The notes under the pieces are model-generated. The model worked only from the letters and a program-made list of their open reading frames with translations. It did not search any database and was not told where the DNA came from. A stretch of DNA of 64,000 nucleotides, from assembly GCF_936927845.1 (NCBI RefSeq), contig NZ_CAKZHV010000030.1, positions 1-64,000 on the forward strand, in the 5' to 3' direction. Position numbers and translations under genes: made by a program. The stretch is from an uncultured Sphingomonas sp. (GTDB taxonomy: Bacteria; Pseudomonadota; Alphaproteobacteria; Sphingomonadales; Sphingomonadaceae). Positions within the stretch are counted from its first letter, which is position 1, and each line of letters opens with the position of its first letter. Positions 52,277-59,999 of the stretch are shown here, piece after piece.

Positions 52277-54324
52277 CTCCAGCACAGAACATCACTCGCC
52301 ACTTCCAAGGCGAGTGGCAGGGATCGCAGGGAGCGTTCCCGACGCCTGGGCACAGCAAAGCCGATCGCGGCATGACTGTGAAGGACGCGGACGGCGGCGA
52401 CGTGGTTTTCTACAGCCACAACGGCGGCGACTGGCGCGCGGTGAAGGACGAGTGCCGGCGGCTCGGGCTGATCCCGGAGCGGCCGCGTGCGAACGACAAC
52501 TGCGATCGTGGCGACCGCACGTTGCGGGCAAGGGACGTAGCGGCTTGGGAATACACCGACGCGGAGGGCGTGGTGCTGTACCGCAAGGTGCGCATGGCGC
52601 TTCCGAACGGCGGCAAGAGCTACCGTTTCGAGCATCCCGACGGGCGCGGCGGGTGGAAGGCGAAGCGCGGCAACGCGGCGCAGGTGCCCTATCGTCTGCC
52701 CGACATTGTCGCGGCCGAACATGCCGCAATCCTCTACATGGCAGAAGGGGAGAAGCAGGCGGACAAGCTGGCGTCATGGGGCTTTCTCGCGACCTCCAGC
52801 AAGGATTGGCGCAGCTTCGAGTTCAGCGGCTACGTGAAGGACCGCACCGTCGTCATCCTGCCCGACAATGACGAGGAAGGTGCGCGGATCGCGGAGAGCG
52901 CGCGGGAAGCCGTGGAGCGAGCCGAAGGGCGGGCGATCATCCTGACGTTGCCGGACCTGCCAGCAAAAGGCGACATCATGGACTGGAGCGGCGGCGCTGA
53001 CGATCTTCGCCGGCTAACCGCCGCGGCGTTGCAGCAGCCGGCAGCCATTCTCCCGATCGCCGACCTCGCCGCCTGGGCACGCAGCAAGGCGAGCCCGACG
53101 CCCTTCTACATGGCGGGCTATATCCCCGCTGGCGAGGTGACGCTGCTCACCGGCGCGGGCGGCGGCAACAAGTCGACGTTCGGGCAGCAGCTTTCCACCT
53201 GTTCGGCTGCCGGGCTCGCGATGCTTGGCGTCGACGTGATGCAGGGATCGACTCTCTACATCACAGCCGAGGATGATCCTGATCGCTTGCACTGGATGCA
53301 GGAGCATATCTGTCGGGCGCTGGGCGTCGACATGGCGAGCCTTGCTGGCAAGCTGCACCTCGCCAGCATCCGGGGCCGACTGAACAACGAGCTGGCGACC
53401 TTCGATGCGGATGGCCGGCTCAAGCCGCAGGAAGCGTTCCAGCTGGTGCGCTCGACTATCGAGGCGACCGGGGCTCGGCTGATCGTGCTCGACAACGTGG
53501 CGCACCTGTTCGCGGGCAACGAGAACGACCGCGCGCAGGTGACGGCGTTCGTGAACCTGCTCTACGTGCTCTGTCGCGAGCTTGGCGTGACGATCGTGCT
53601 GATCGCCCATAAGAACAAGGCCGGTGACAGCTACAGCGGCTCGACCGCCTGGCTAAACGCGGTACGCTCGCAACTGGTGCTGGAGCGCCCGGAAGGGTTC
53701 GATCCCGACGCCCGCGTGATGACGGTGGGCAAGGCCAACTACGCGCGGCCCGATCAGCAGCTCGCGTTCCGCTGGCACGACTTCGCGCTGATCCTCGACA
53801 CCGACTTGCCCGACGATCGGCGTGCTGAGCTGGCGGCTACCATCGCCGCCAGCGCCAGCAACTCCGCGTTCCTCGCCTGTCTCGCCGAACGCAACAAGCA
53901 GCGCCGTCACGTAAGCGAGAAGCCGACCGCCTCAAACTATGCGCCCAAGCAGTTCGAGGGGATGCCTGAGGCGAAGGGGTTGCCTCGCAAGCAGCTCGAA
54001 GATGCGATGGATCGATTGTTCCGGATCGGCGCTATCGAGCGCGGCTTCCTCTATCGCGACACTGCCGAGGGCAAGGATATTCACGGGCTCCGGGAGGCTT
54101 CCGGAAACCCGGAAAGCTCTCCGGAAGGCTCCCGGAAGGTGTATCCGGAAAGCTCCGGAAACCCGCACCTATCAACCGGAAACACACCCCCTTATACTAC
54201 GTACAACGGCGCGGCCCCCTCAGGGTCCGCCGCGCCTTCCCGTGAGAACGAAAATACGGGGGTAGGGACACGCGGCGAGATACTCGCGCCCAACGAACAG
54301 CCGACCCGCGGATGGCTGTCGTGA
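52273..54324 (+). CDS. Toprim-AAA replication protein (primase/RepA-like helicase)
   Basis: This encodes 683 residues. An N-terminal phage-primase-like segment leads to a Toprim domain with YMAEGEKQADKLA (Glu158) and VILPDNDEEG (Asp198, Asp200). A RepA-like AAA ATPase follows, with Walker A GAGGGNKST (294-302, Asn replacing the usual Gly) and Walker B RLIVLDNVAH (Asp407), then a winged-helix-like region near 560-600. The low-complexity C-terminus is encoded by the CCGGAA repeat array. It most likely starts element replication. No CHC2 zinc finger is present. Confidence 0.82.
   Translation: MTPAQNITRHFQGEWQGSQGAFPTPGHSKADRGMTVKDADGGDVVFYSHNGGDWRAVKDECRRLGLIPERPRANDNCDRGDRTLRARDVAAWEYTDAEGVVLYRKVRMALPNGGKSYRFEHPDGRGGWKAKRGNAAQVPYRLPDIVAAEHAAILYMAEGEKQADKLASWGFLATSSKDWRSFEFSGYVKDRTVVILPDNDEEGARIAESAREAVERAEGRAIILTLPDLPAKGDIMDWSGGADDLRRLTAAALQQPAAILPIADLAAWARSKASPTPFYMAGYIPAGEVTLLTGAGGGNKSTFGQQLSTCSAAGLAMLGVDVMQGSTLYITAEDDPDRLHWMQEHICRALGVDMASLAGKLHLASIRGRLNNELATFDADGRLKPQEAFQLVRSTIEATGARLIVLDNVAHLFAGNENDRAQVTAFVNLLYVLCRELGVTIVLIAHKNKAGDSYSGSTAWLNAVRSQLVLERPEGFDPDARVMTVGKANYARPDQQLAFRWHDFALILDTDLPDDRRAELAATIAASASNSAFLACLAERNKQRRHVSEKPTASNYAPKQFEGMPEAKGLPRKQLEDAMDRLFRIGAIERGFLYRDTAEGKDIHGLREASGNPESSPEGSRKVYPESSGNPHLSTGNTPPYTTYNGAAPSGSAAPSRENENTGVGTRGEILAPNEQPTRGWLS
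54101..54181 (+). repeat. Iteron-like array of seven CCGGAA repeats
   Basis: CCGGAA starts at 54101, 54109, 54121, 54132, 54145, 54155 and 54176. Most copies are TCCGGAA or CCCGGAA and the steps are 8, 12, 11, 13, 10 and 21 bases, close to one helical turn. The array lies inside the 3' end of the Rep gene and is followed by a more AT-rich stretch. Origins placed inside or just after the initiator gene are known from lambda and staphylococcal islands. This is a candidate replication origin. Confidence 0.55.
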
Positions 54325-54467
54325 GCCCCGCGCCACGCCTCGCCGACCTCGCCCGCAAGCTGGGCAGGCTGACCCCCGATTGGCGCAATCCCGAACGCTA
54401 CTTCGAGAACCGGAGCGAGATCGAGCGCGAGATGCGCCGGCTCGCCAAGCACCTGGAGGATCACTGA
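54312..54467 (+). CDS. 51-residue phage-type small protein
   Basis: This begins MAVVSPAPRLADLARKLGRL and continues with TPDWRNPERYFENRSEIERE. It is short, basic and helical, and lies directly before the HNH gene, overlapping the Rep end by 13 bases. Short proteins with a LGRLTPDWR-type motif occur beside HNH and terminase genes in prophages. Its function is unknown; a role in replication or terminase assembly is possible. Confidence 0.6.
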   Translation: MAVVSPAPRLADLARKLGRLTPDWRNPERYFENRSEIEREMRRLAKHLEDH

Positions 54468-54468
54468 C

Positions 54469-54867
54469 ATGGCCGCGTGGCCCTACAACACCGCGCGCTG
54501 GCAACGCCTGCGCCTCGCCCACCTCAAGCGCTTCCCGCTATGCGAGGGGTGCGAGAAGGCGGGGCGAGGTGCCGTGCGTGCCAACACCGTCGATCACCGC
54601 CGCCCGATCAGCGACGGCGGACCAGCGTTCCCTGCGCACGACGGCCTCGCCAGCTACTGCGCGTCGTGCCACAGCCAGAAGACGGCGAGGGGCAGCGAGG
54701 CGGGTGCCGTGCGCACCACGAGGGCGTTGCAGCCGCGCAAGGGCTGCGATGCGAATGGATGGCCGCTCGACGCCGCGCACCCGTGGAACGCCAGAAAATC
54801 GCTCACAGCTGGCCAGCCTAAGACCGACGCCCCCCTTCGCGCTCAATTAGTTTCGAAGCGCGACTGA
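54469..54867 (+). CDS. HNH endonuclease
   Basis: This encodes 132 residues with the phage HNH arrangement: CEGCEKAGRGAVRANTVDHR, where two Cys residues and the DH pair form part of the zinc and active sites, then GLASYCASCHSQKTARGSEA with the second zinc pair and His/Lys. HNH proteins next to a terminase assist DNA cleavage at packaging in HK97-type phages. Its stop overlaps the terminase ATG (TGATG), so the two are cotranslated. Confidence 0.87.
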   Translation: MAAWPYNTARWQRLRLAHLKRFPLCEGCEKAGRGAVRANTVDHRRPISDGGPAFPAHDGLASYCASCHSQKTARGSEAGAVRTTRALQPRKGCDANGWPLDAAHPWNARKSLTAGQPKTDAPLRAQLVSKRD

Positions 54868-56408
54868 TGGGCGCTCGTGGACCAGGCGCAAGTCGGTTGC
54901 GCGCCGCGGCACGTCGCCCCGGATCGAACAAGGTCAACCATCCGTGGGGTAAGAAGGGGATGCCGGCGGACGAACGGGTGCTCGCGTTCTTGCGCACGCT
55001 GCCGATCGTGTCGGGCCTGCGCGCGGGCGAGAAGATGGAGCTGCTAGAGTTCCAGGAGCGGTTCGTGCGCGGCGTGTACGCGGAGACGGAAGGGGAGCGG
55101 GTGGTGCGCCTCGCCGGGCTGTCGCTGGCGCACCTGCTCGGCCCGATGAAGGAACCGCACGGCGAGTGCTACGCGGCTGCGCTCGACCGGGAACAGGCGG
55201 GCGTGCTCTACCGCATGGTGCGCGCCTACATCGAGGCGACGCCGTGGATGGCGGCAGCGGTGAACATCCGCGACTGGCACAAGTCGATCGAGGTCGAGGC
55301 GGATCGCTCGACGTGGACCGCGCTCACCAGCGACGCACGCAAGGCGCACGGCCTCGCGCCCTCGTTCTGGATCGCGGACGAGGTGGCGCAATGGCGTTCG
55401 CGCGAGCTGTGGGACAACCTCAAGACCGGCATGGCGAAGCGCCGCAACGCGCTGGGAGTGACGATCAGCACGCAGGCGGCGGACGACATGCATTTCTGGT
55501 CGGGGATCCTCGACGCGGAGCCGGTGCCGTCGTTCTACGTGCAGCTGCACGCCGCGCCGGCTGATTGCGCGCTAGACGATCGCGAGGCGTGGCAGGCGGC
55601 GAACCCGGCGCTGGGCGAGTTCCTCAACCTGGACGAGTTCGCCGACGCCGCGGCGATGGCGATGCGCTCGCCGTCGTTCGAGCCCGCGTTCCGGCTGCTG
55701 AACCTCAACCAGCGGGTCGCGGCCGAGGGGCGGTTCATCAACCCGGCCGAGTGGGAGGCGAACGGCGAGCCGTTCGACGTGCTCGAGCTGGAGGGGCAGC
55801 GATGCTTTGGCGGGTTGGACCTGTCGAGCACGCGCGACCTGACCGCGTTGTCGCTGTGGTTTCCCGATGCCGGCAAGCTGCTCGCCTGGCACTTCGTGCC
55901 GAAAGACACGATCGCGGAGCGCGTCGAGCGCGACCGGGTGCCCTATGATCGCTGGGCAGCCGATGGGTGGATCGAGACGACGCCCGGCCGCGCAACCGAT
56001 CGGGTCGCGGTGGCGCGGCAGATCGCGGACATTCGGCAGCGGTACGACGTGCGCGGTATCGCCTTCGATCGCTGGCGGTTCGAAGACCTGGGCAAGCTGC
56101 TGTCCGACGAGGGTATCGACCTGCCGATGGTCGAGTTCGTGCCGGGGTTCAAATCCTACGCGCCGGCGGTCGACGCCTTCGAGCGCGCGCTGATCGAGCG
56201 GCGAATGCAGCACAACGGCTCGCCGGTTCTCAAATGGCAGGCGGGCAACATCATCGTCGAGCCCGACCCCACCGGCAACCGCAAGCCCGCGAAGAACAAG
56301 TCGATCGACAAGATCGACGGGCTGGTGGCCGCGATCATGGCGTGCGGGCTGGCCGCTACGGACGAAGGGCCGAAGGTGTACCGGGGGGCGGGGGTAGGAT
56401 GGCTTTAG
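54867..56408 (+). CDS. Phage terminase large subunit lacking the Walker A loop
   Basis: This encodes 513 residues of the HK97/Terminase_1-type family. The N-terminal region is typical (MGARGPGASR, LEFQERFVRGVYAETEGERV), and the region after the P-loop is normal (LAHLLGPMKEPHGECYAAAL). Between RLA (81-83) and GLSLAHLLGP the expected segment with a GKT/GKS loop of about 15 residues is missing. Walker B is present (FWIADEVAQW, Asp171-Glu172), as is the nuclease (FGGLDLSSTRDLTAL, Asp318; Asp near 390 and near 490). So the nuclease looks intact while ATP binding looks lost. Confidence 0.85.
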   Translation: MGARGPGASRLRAAARRPGSNKVNHPWGKKGMPADERVLAFLRTLPIVSGLRAGEKMELLEFQERFVRGVYAETEGERVVRLAGLSLAHLLGPMKEPHGECYAAALDREQAGVLYRMVRAYIEATPWMAAAVNIRDWHKSIEVEADRSTWTALTSDARKAHGLAPSFWIADEVAQWRSRELWDNLKTGMAKRRNALGVTISTQAADDMHFWSGILDAEPVPSFYVQLHAAPADCALDDREAWQAANPALGEFLNLDEFADAAAMAMRSPSFEPAFRLLNLNQRVAAEGRFINPAEWEANGEPFDVLELEGQRCFGGLDLSSTRDLTALSLWFPDAGKLLAWHFVPKDTIAERVERDRVPYDRWAADGWIETTPGRATDRVAVARQIADIRQRYDVRGIAFDRWRFEDLGKLLSDEGIDLPMVEFVPGFKSYAPAVDAFERALIERRMQHNGSPVLKWQAGNIIVEPDPTGNRKPAKNKSIDKIDGLVAAIMACGLAATDEGPKVYRGAGVGWL

Positions 56409-56410
56409 TC

Positions 56411-56653
56411 TTACCGATTGGACCAGTATTCCCGTTCGTCTTCGCTCATCTCGTTCAGTATAGCGTCGGTTACAATTATGGCGCTTGCCTCAGCCTCTTT
56501 GATTTTCGAGCGCTTTTCCGCCACTGCCGCCAATCTTGCAGCTTCTATCGCGCGGATGTTCTCGATTGATACGGGATCGTTGTTCTGTTTCTGGCGAGCG
56601 ATAGAGCCCGCATTTAAGACGGTTGAACCCCCGCGATACCCGCCACGACTCAC
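56411..56653 (-). CDS. 80-residue protein coupled to an RHH gene
   Basis: The GTG start overlaps the TGA of the preceding RHH gene. The product is charged and helical with low-complexity patches: GGYRGGSTVLNAGSIARQKQ, then EKRSKIKEAEASAIIVTDAI and EMSEDEREYWSNR. I do not recognise it. It is opposite to the rest of the element and noticeably less GC-rich. The pairing resembles toxin-antitoxin or repressor-antirepressor layouts, but no toxin fold is visible. Confidence 0.6.
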   Translation of the reverse strand: MSRGGYRGGSTVLNAGSIARQKQNNDPVSIENIRAIEAARLAAVAEKRSKIKEAEASAIIVTDAILNEMSEDEREYWSNR

Positions 56654-56829
56654 GGCAACTTCTCCCTTAAAATGAGCCTGATCGCCTCAGGCCTTGTCGG
56701 CGGCGTTGCCTGCTGGGTGATCCATGCATCGAGAGCGGCGAGCTGATCGGGCTGAAGACGAACGCCAATCAGCTGGCCCGACTGTCCGGGTCGCTTGGGG
56801 CTTCTGTTATCAGTAGTTGCAGGCGACAT
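56650..56829 (-). CDS. Ribbon-helix-helix DNA-binding protein
   Basis: This encodes 59 residues, MSPATTDNRSPKRPGQSGQL followed by an RHH core: strand IGVRLQPDQ, helix LAALDAWITQ, helix RPEAIRLILREK. RHH proteins dimerise and bind operators as phage repressors or antitoxins. A 13-bp inverted repeat brackets its start codon, fitting autoregulation. It is too short for routine gene lists. It and the following 80-residue gene are the only leftward genes of the element. Confidence 0.72.
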   Translation of the reverse strand: MSPATTDNRSPKRPGQSGQLIGVRLQPDQLAALDAWITQQATPPTRPEAIRLILREKLP

Positions 56830-56847
56830 GGTTAACTGATAACAGAA
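56802..56847. promoter_or_regulatory. 13-bp inverted repeat operator over the RHH start
   Basis: TTCTGTTATCAGT (56802-56814) and ACTGATAACAGAA (56835-56847) are perfect inverted repeats 20 bases apart. The RHH ATG (56827-56829) lies between them, and the rightward 69-residue gene follows. Binding by an RHH tetramer would block the leftward genes and could control rightward transcription. The inverted repeat itself is seen directly; the binder is inferred. Confidence 0.65.
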
Positions 56848-56915
56848 TGGCGAGCCGGGCGGAAGCTACCAACGACCGCGCCGGCTCTGACCACAACGAT
56901 CAAAGGACGATCGAC

Positions 56916-57125
56916 ATGGCTTCTCGTGCCCCTATCACGGGCGCGCCGACGCGCGCACCCTCGAATGTTGTCCCACTCAAGCGCCCCGAAGACCCGCTGG
57001 CGTTCGCACCGGGCGTGCCCCCGTTTGATCGCAGCAACCCGCTCCACGTCCGCGCCTGGAACACGATGATCCAGATGGCGGTGAGCGCCGACCGGCTCGG
57101 CTGCATCACCGGGGAGGGCCGCTGA
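56916..57125 (+). CDS. 69-residue hypothetical protein
   Basis: This starts at an ATG preceded by AAAGGA and encodes 69 residues: a basic, Pro/Ala-rich N-terminus (RAPITGAPTRAPSNVVPLKR) and a short folded tail (HVRAWNTMIQMAVSADRL). An earlier ATG at 56847 would overlap the operator and is less likely. No function is recognised. It is the first rightward gene after the RHH operator, a place where satellites often carry accessory genes. Confidence 0.5.
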   Translation: MASRAPITGAPTRAPSNVVPLKRPEDPLAFAPGVPPFDRSNPLHVRAWNTMIQMAVSADRLGCITGEGR

Positions 57126-57126
57126 C

Positions 57127-57549
57127 ATGGCGAGCGCAGCACCTAACGATGTTGTCGTGCAAGCTTTCATGGCGGCTCGCGCACACGAAGATCATCTCGA
57201 TCAGACCTCATCGACCCTCGATACCCTGGACGTGCGCACGGCGCAGTTCGCCCGACACGGCGCAGAGCACTACGCCATCAACTGGGGCATTCGTGGCGCA
57301 GAGCACGGCGCTCTCGTGGCGTTGCTGGCAGCGTCGCGGTTGGACACGCTTGTTGGCGGGTACGGCATCCCGAACGATCGCCGGCAGAAGGTCGTCACCT
57401 TCGGCATCGAGGAAATGAACGAGGTGCGGACGATCAAGCACGCGCTGCTCAACCTGTGGAAGTTCCTCGATCCCGGCCGCGACCGTGTGCTCGCGCCACT
57501 GGCGGTCGACCTCGGGTTGGTCGACCAGAACGGGCAGGAGGTGGATTGA
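57127..57549 (+). CDS. 140-residue hypothetical protein
   Basis: This encodes 140 residues, soluble and helical, with Ala/His/Arg-rich sequence: VVQAFMAARAHEDHLDQTSS, HYAINWGIRGAEHGALVALL and GFLD-type helices such as IKHALLNLWKFLDPGRDRVL. No motif is recognised. GGAGGG precedes the ATG. It is followed by a dyad and the MerR-like gene and may share the rightward transcript. It is a candidate host-interfering or accessory gene, though that is only position-based. Confidence 0.5.
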   Translation: MASAAPNDVVVQAFMAARAHEDHLDQTSSTLDTLDVRTAQFARHGAEHYAINWGIRGAEHGALVALLAASRLDTLVGGYGIPNDRRQKVVTFGIEEMNEVRTIKHALLNLWKFLDPGRDRVLAPLAVDLGLVDQNGQEVD

Positions 57550-57565
57550 ACAAAAAGGAAACTCG

Positions 57566-57615
57566 CCTCTTGCGTTTACCCAGAGGGTTCAATACCTATG
57601 GGTTAAACCAAGAGG
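57566..57615. promoter_or_regulatory. 17-bp imperfect dyad before the MerR-like gene
   Basis: CCTCTTGCGTTTACCCA (57566-57582) and TGGGTTAAACCAAGAGG (57599-57615) are inverted repeats matching at 14 of 17 positions, separated by 16 bases. The right arm overlaps the ribosome site of the MerR-like gene. MerR proteins bind dyads in promoters, so an autoregulatory operator is plausible. Confidence 0.5.
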
Positions 57616-57623
57616 TGATGAAC

Positions 57624-58097
57624 ATGGCTCCTTCCCCAAAACTTACCACTGCCGTGGCGTGCCGCGTGGCCCGCCTAAACCGTGACCGCTTCAATGAGCA
57701 CGTCGCCGCGGGCGCGTTCGGGTGCGCACCGGCCACCGTGCCGGGGCGTGCTCGCTTGTTCGATCAGCACGACATGATCGCGCTGTGGCTGTTCCGCGAG
57801 CTGATGGACGACGGGTTCAACGCGCAGCGCGCGGGCGCAATGGCGTGCGCCGTGGGCGAGGCGGCTCGCCAGAACCCCGACGCGCCGGCCATCTCCTACG
57901 TGCAGGATTACTTCGCTGGCCGCGGCGATGCGTTCCCGGCCGATCAAGTTCCGGCTCATGCGGAATGGGACGACGTGCTGTTCAGCGGCACCGACATTCG
58001 CAAGGTCACGACGTTCCGCATCGGCAAGCTGCGCGACATGATCGCGCGCTACACCGCCGAGGAAGCGGCCATCATCGGCGATCCGGACGCCGAGTGA
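57624..58097 (+). CDS. MerR-like DNA-binding protein
   Basis: This encodes 157 residues. The N-terminus has a MerR-like helix-turn-helix and wing: TTAVACRVARLNRDRFNEHV, ATVPGRARLFDQHDMIALWL, FRELMDDGFNAQRAGAMACA. The C-terminal half is a helical domain without a metal-binding Cys set. It may regulate the capsid operon that follows after a hairpin. A second ATG at 57618 is possible; GAGG lies eight bases before 57624. The dyad at 57566-57615 overlaps its start. Confidence 0.6.
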   Translation: MAPSPKLTTAVACRVARLNRDRFNEHVAAGAFGCAPATVPGRARLFDQHDMIALWLFRELMDDGFNAQRAGAMACAVGEAARQNPDAPAISYVQDYFAGRGDAFPADQVPAHAEWDDVLFSGTDIRKVTTFRIGKLRDMIARYTAEEAAIIGDPDAE

Positions 58098-58212
58098 ACC
58101 AGACACCACCCCTGACCGCCCGCGCTTGGGCATCGCCGATCGGGAGGGGTGGCCTCGCGCGTAACCCCGATCGGCACTCCTTCCATCGTCGTGAGACAGA
58201 CGGGTTCACCGC

Positions 58213-58234
58213 GCCGGGGGCTCCGGCCCCCGGC
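58213..58234. terminator. GC hairpin before the capsid gene
   Basis: GCCGGGGGC (58213-58221), loop TCCG, and GCCCCCGGC (58226-58234) form a nine-base perfect stem ending 17 bases before the capsid ATG and next to its GAGG. It could attenuate readthrough from the MerR-like gene or control capsid translation. No T run follows. Confidence 0.45.
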
Positions 58235-58251
58235 CAGCATGAGGTTACACA

Positions 58252-59460
58252 ATGAGCAAGCTCGCCGCCCTCCTCGAAAAGCGCACGGCGATCGTCGCGC
58301 GCATGAACGAGGCGCACACCGCCGACAACGACAACGACTTCAAGGCAGCCGAGACGGAGTTGCGCGGCCTCGACACTCAGATCGACCGCCAGCGCGCGCT
58401 CGACGCCGCCGACCGCACCGACCTGGGCACGCCGCTGACCGGGGAGCGCACGCCCGAGTTCCGCAACTACAGCCTCGCGCGCCGCATCGCCGCGCAGCTC
58501 GACCCGACGATCGACGCCGGGCGCGAGCTAGAGATCGAGCAGGAGCTGCAGCGTCGCTCCGATATGCCGGCGCAGGGCATCCGCGTGCCGCTCGAATACT
58601 TCGAGACGCGTGACGCGCAGACCACCGCCACCAGCGCGGCGATCGTGCCGACCGACTTCCGTCCGGAGCTGTTCACGTCGGCGCTCACCGCGGCGACCGT
58701 CATGCAGACGATGGGTGCAACCGTGCTCACTGGCCTGTCGGGCAACGTCGTGATCCCGCGCGAAACCGGATCGCCGAACGTCGGCTGGGTCAACGAGAAC
58801 GAGGCGCTGCCGACCGGGAACGCCAGCTTCGATAGCCTGACCCTCGCACCGCACCACGTCGGCGCCATCACGGAGCTTTCCCGCCAGCTCATCATGCAGG
58901 CGAGCCCGGCGGCGGACGGCATCCTGCGCCAGATGCTTTCGCGCAACATCGCGCTGGAGATCGACCGCGCCGCCATCGCCGGCACCGGCACGAACGCGCA
59001 GCCGACCGGCATCCTGAACGATCCGCTGGTGCCGACCGTCGCTTTCGACACGGACCTGTTCACGACCACCGCAAACATGATCGGCAAGGCGGACCTCGCC
59101 AACGTCGGCAACACGCGCAGCTTCCTGTCGACCAACGGCGTGAAGGGCGTGGCAGCCAAGACGCGCGACACCAACGGGCACCCGATCCCGTTCGCGGAAA
59201 TCTTCCACAACGAGCCGGCACGCTTCTCCAACCAGGTGCCCGCCAACCTCGCGCCGAACGCGAACAAGCACGGGCTGATCTATGGCGACTGGAGCGACTT
59301 CCTGATCGGCATCTGGTCGCAGCTCGACATTCTCGTGAACCCCTACGCGGAGACGGCCTACTCGAAGGGCAACATCCTGATCCGCGCGATGGCAACGGTG
59401 GACTTCGGCGTTCGTCGCCCGGCCTCGTTCGTCAAGGCAACCGGCGTGGCGGCAGCGTGA
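58252..59460 (+). CDS. HK97-family major capsid protein
   Basis: This encodes 402 residues. An N-terminal helical delta domain (about 1-110, EKRTAIVARMNEAHTADNDN and further) leads to the HK97 fold: VMQTMGATVLTGLSGNVVIP, GWVNENEALPTGNASFDSLT, RNIALEIDRAAIAGTGTNAQ and VNPYAETAYSKGNILIRAMA. The delta domain is the part the protease removes. It would form the icosahedral shell. It precedes the protease, to which it is coupled by TGATG. Order in ordinary HK97-type phages is portal-protease-capsid. Confidence 0.92.
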   Translation: MSKLAALLEKRTAIVARMNEAHTADNDNDFKAAETELRGLDTQIDRQRALDAADRTDLGTPLTGERTPEFRNYSLARRIAAQLDPTIDAGRELEIEQELQRRSDMPAQGIRVPLEYFETRDAQTTATSAAIVPTDFRPELFTSALTAATVMQTMGATVLTGLSGNVVIPRETGSPNVGWVNENEALPTGNASFDSLTLAPHHVGAITELSRQLIMQASPAADGILRQMLSRNIALEIDRAAIAGTGTNAQPTGILNDPLVPTVAFDTDLFTTTANMIGKADLANVGNTRSFLSTNGVKGVAAKTRDTNGHPIPFAEIFHNEPARFSNQVPANLAPNANKHGLIYGDWSDFLIGIWSQLDILVNPYAETAYSKGNILIRAMATVDFGVRRPASFVKATGVAAA

Positions 59461-59999
59461 TGGCGGCGGCACCCCTCATCGAGCGTCGCGCCTTCACCGA
59501 GGTGCGGTCGAGCGGGCGGCGCCTGGAGGGGTATGCCGCCACCTTCGGCAGCGAAGCGCAGCTGGGCAAGTTCGTGGAGACGATCGAGCCCGGCGCGTTC
59601 CGCTCCAGTCTCACCGGCGACGTGCTGGCGCTGCTCGACCACGATGCGGGCAAGGTGCTCGGGCGCACGCGCTCGGGCACGCTGCGGCTGTCCGAGGATA
59701 GCCGCGGGCTCGCCTTCTCGCTCGACCTGCCCGAGACGGCAGCCGGGCGCGACGCGCTGGCGCTTGCCGAGCGTGGCGACCTGGGCGGTATGTCGTTCGG
59801 GTTCACGGTGCCGCGCAACGGCGATCGGTGGGCGGGCAGCAAGCGCAGTCTCGTGAACGTGGCGCTTCGCGAGATCAGCGTCGTGTCGGCGTGGCCAGCC
59901 TATCCCGACACCGAGCTTGCCTTGCGCTCGCGCACCGACCCCGCGGCAGCCGCACGCGCCCGCCGCCTCATTCTCGCGGAGCTTGGCGCATGGGCATGA
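59460..59999 (+). CDS. HK97-family prohead protease
   Basis: This encodes 179 residues with the herpesvirus-type serine protease fold: RLEGYAATFGSEAQ, the catalytic His61 in LLDHDAGKVLGRT, Ser112 in GGMSFGFTV, and REISVVSAWPAYPDTE. It cleaves the capsid delta domain during maturation. The ATG overlaps the capsid stop, and its own stop overlaps the portal start region, so capsid, protease and portal are one translational unit. Confidence 0.9.
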   Translation: MAAAPLIERRAFTEVRSSGRRLEGYAATFGSEAQLGKFVETIEPGAFRSSLTGDVLALLDHDAGKVLGRTRSGTLRLSEDSRGLAFSLDLPETAAGRDALALAERGDLGGMSFGFTVPRNGDRWAGSKRSLVNVALREISVVSAWPAYPDTELALRSRTDPAAAARARRLILAELGAWA

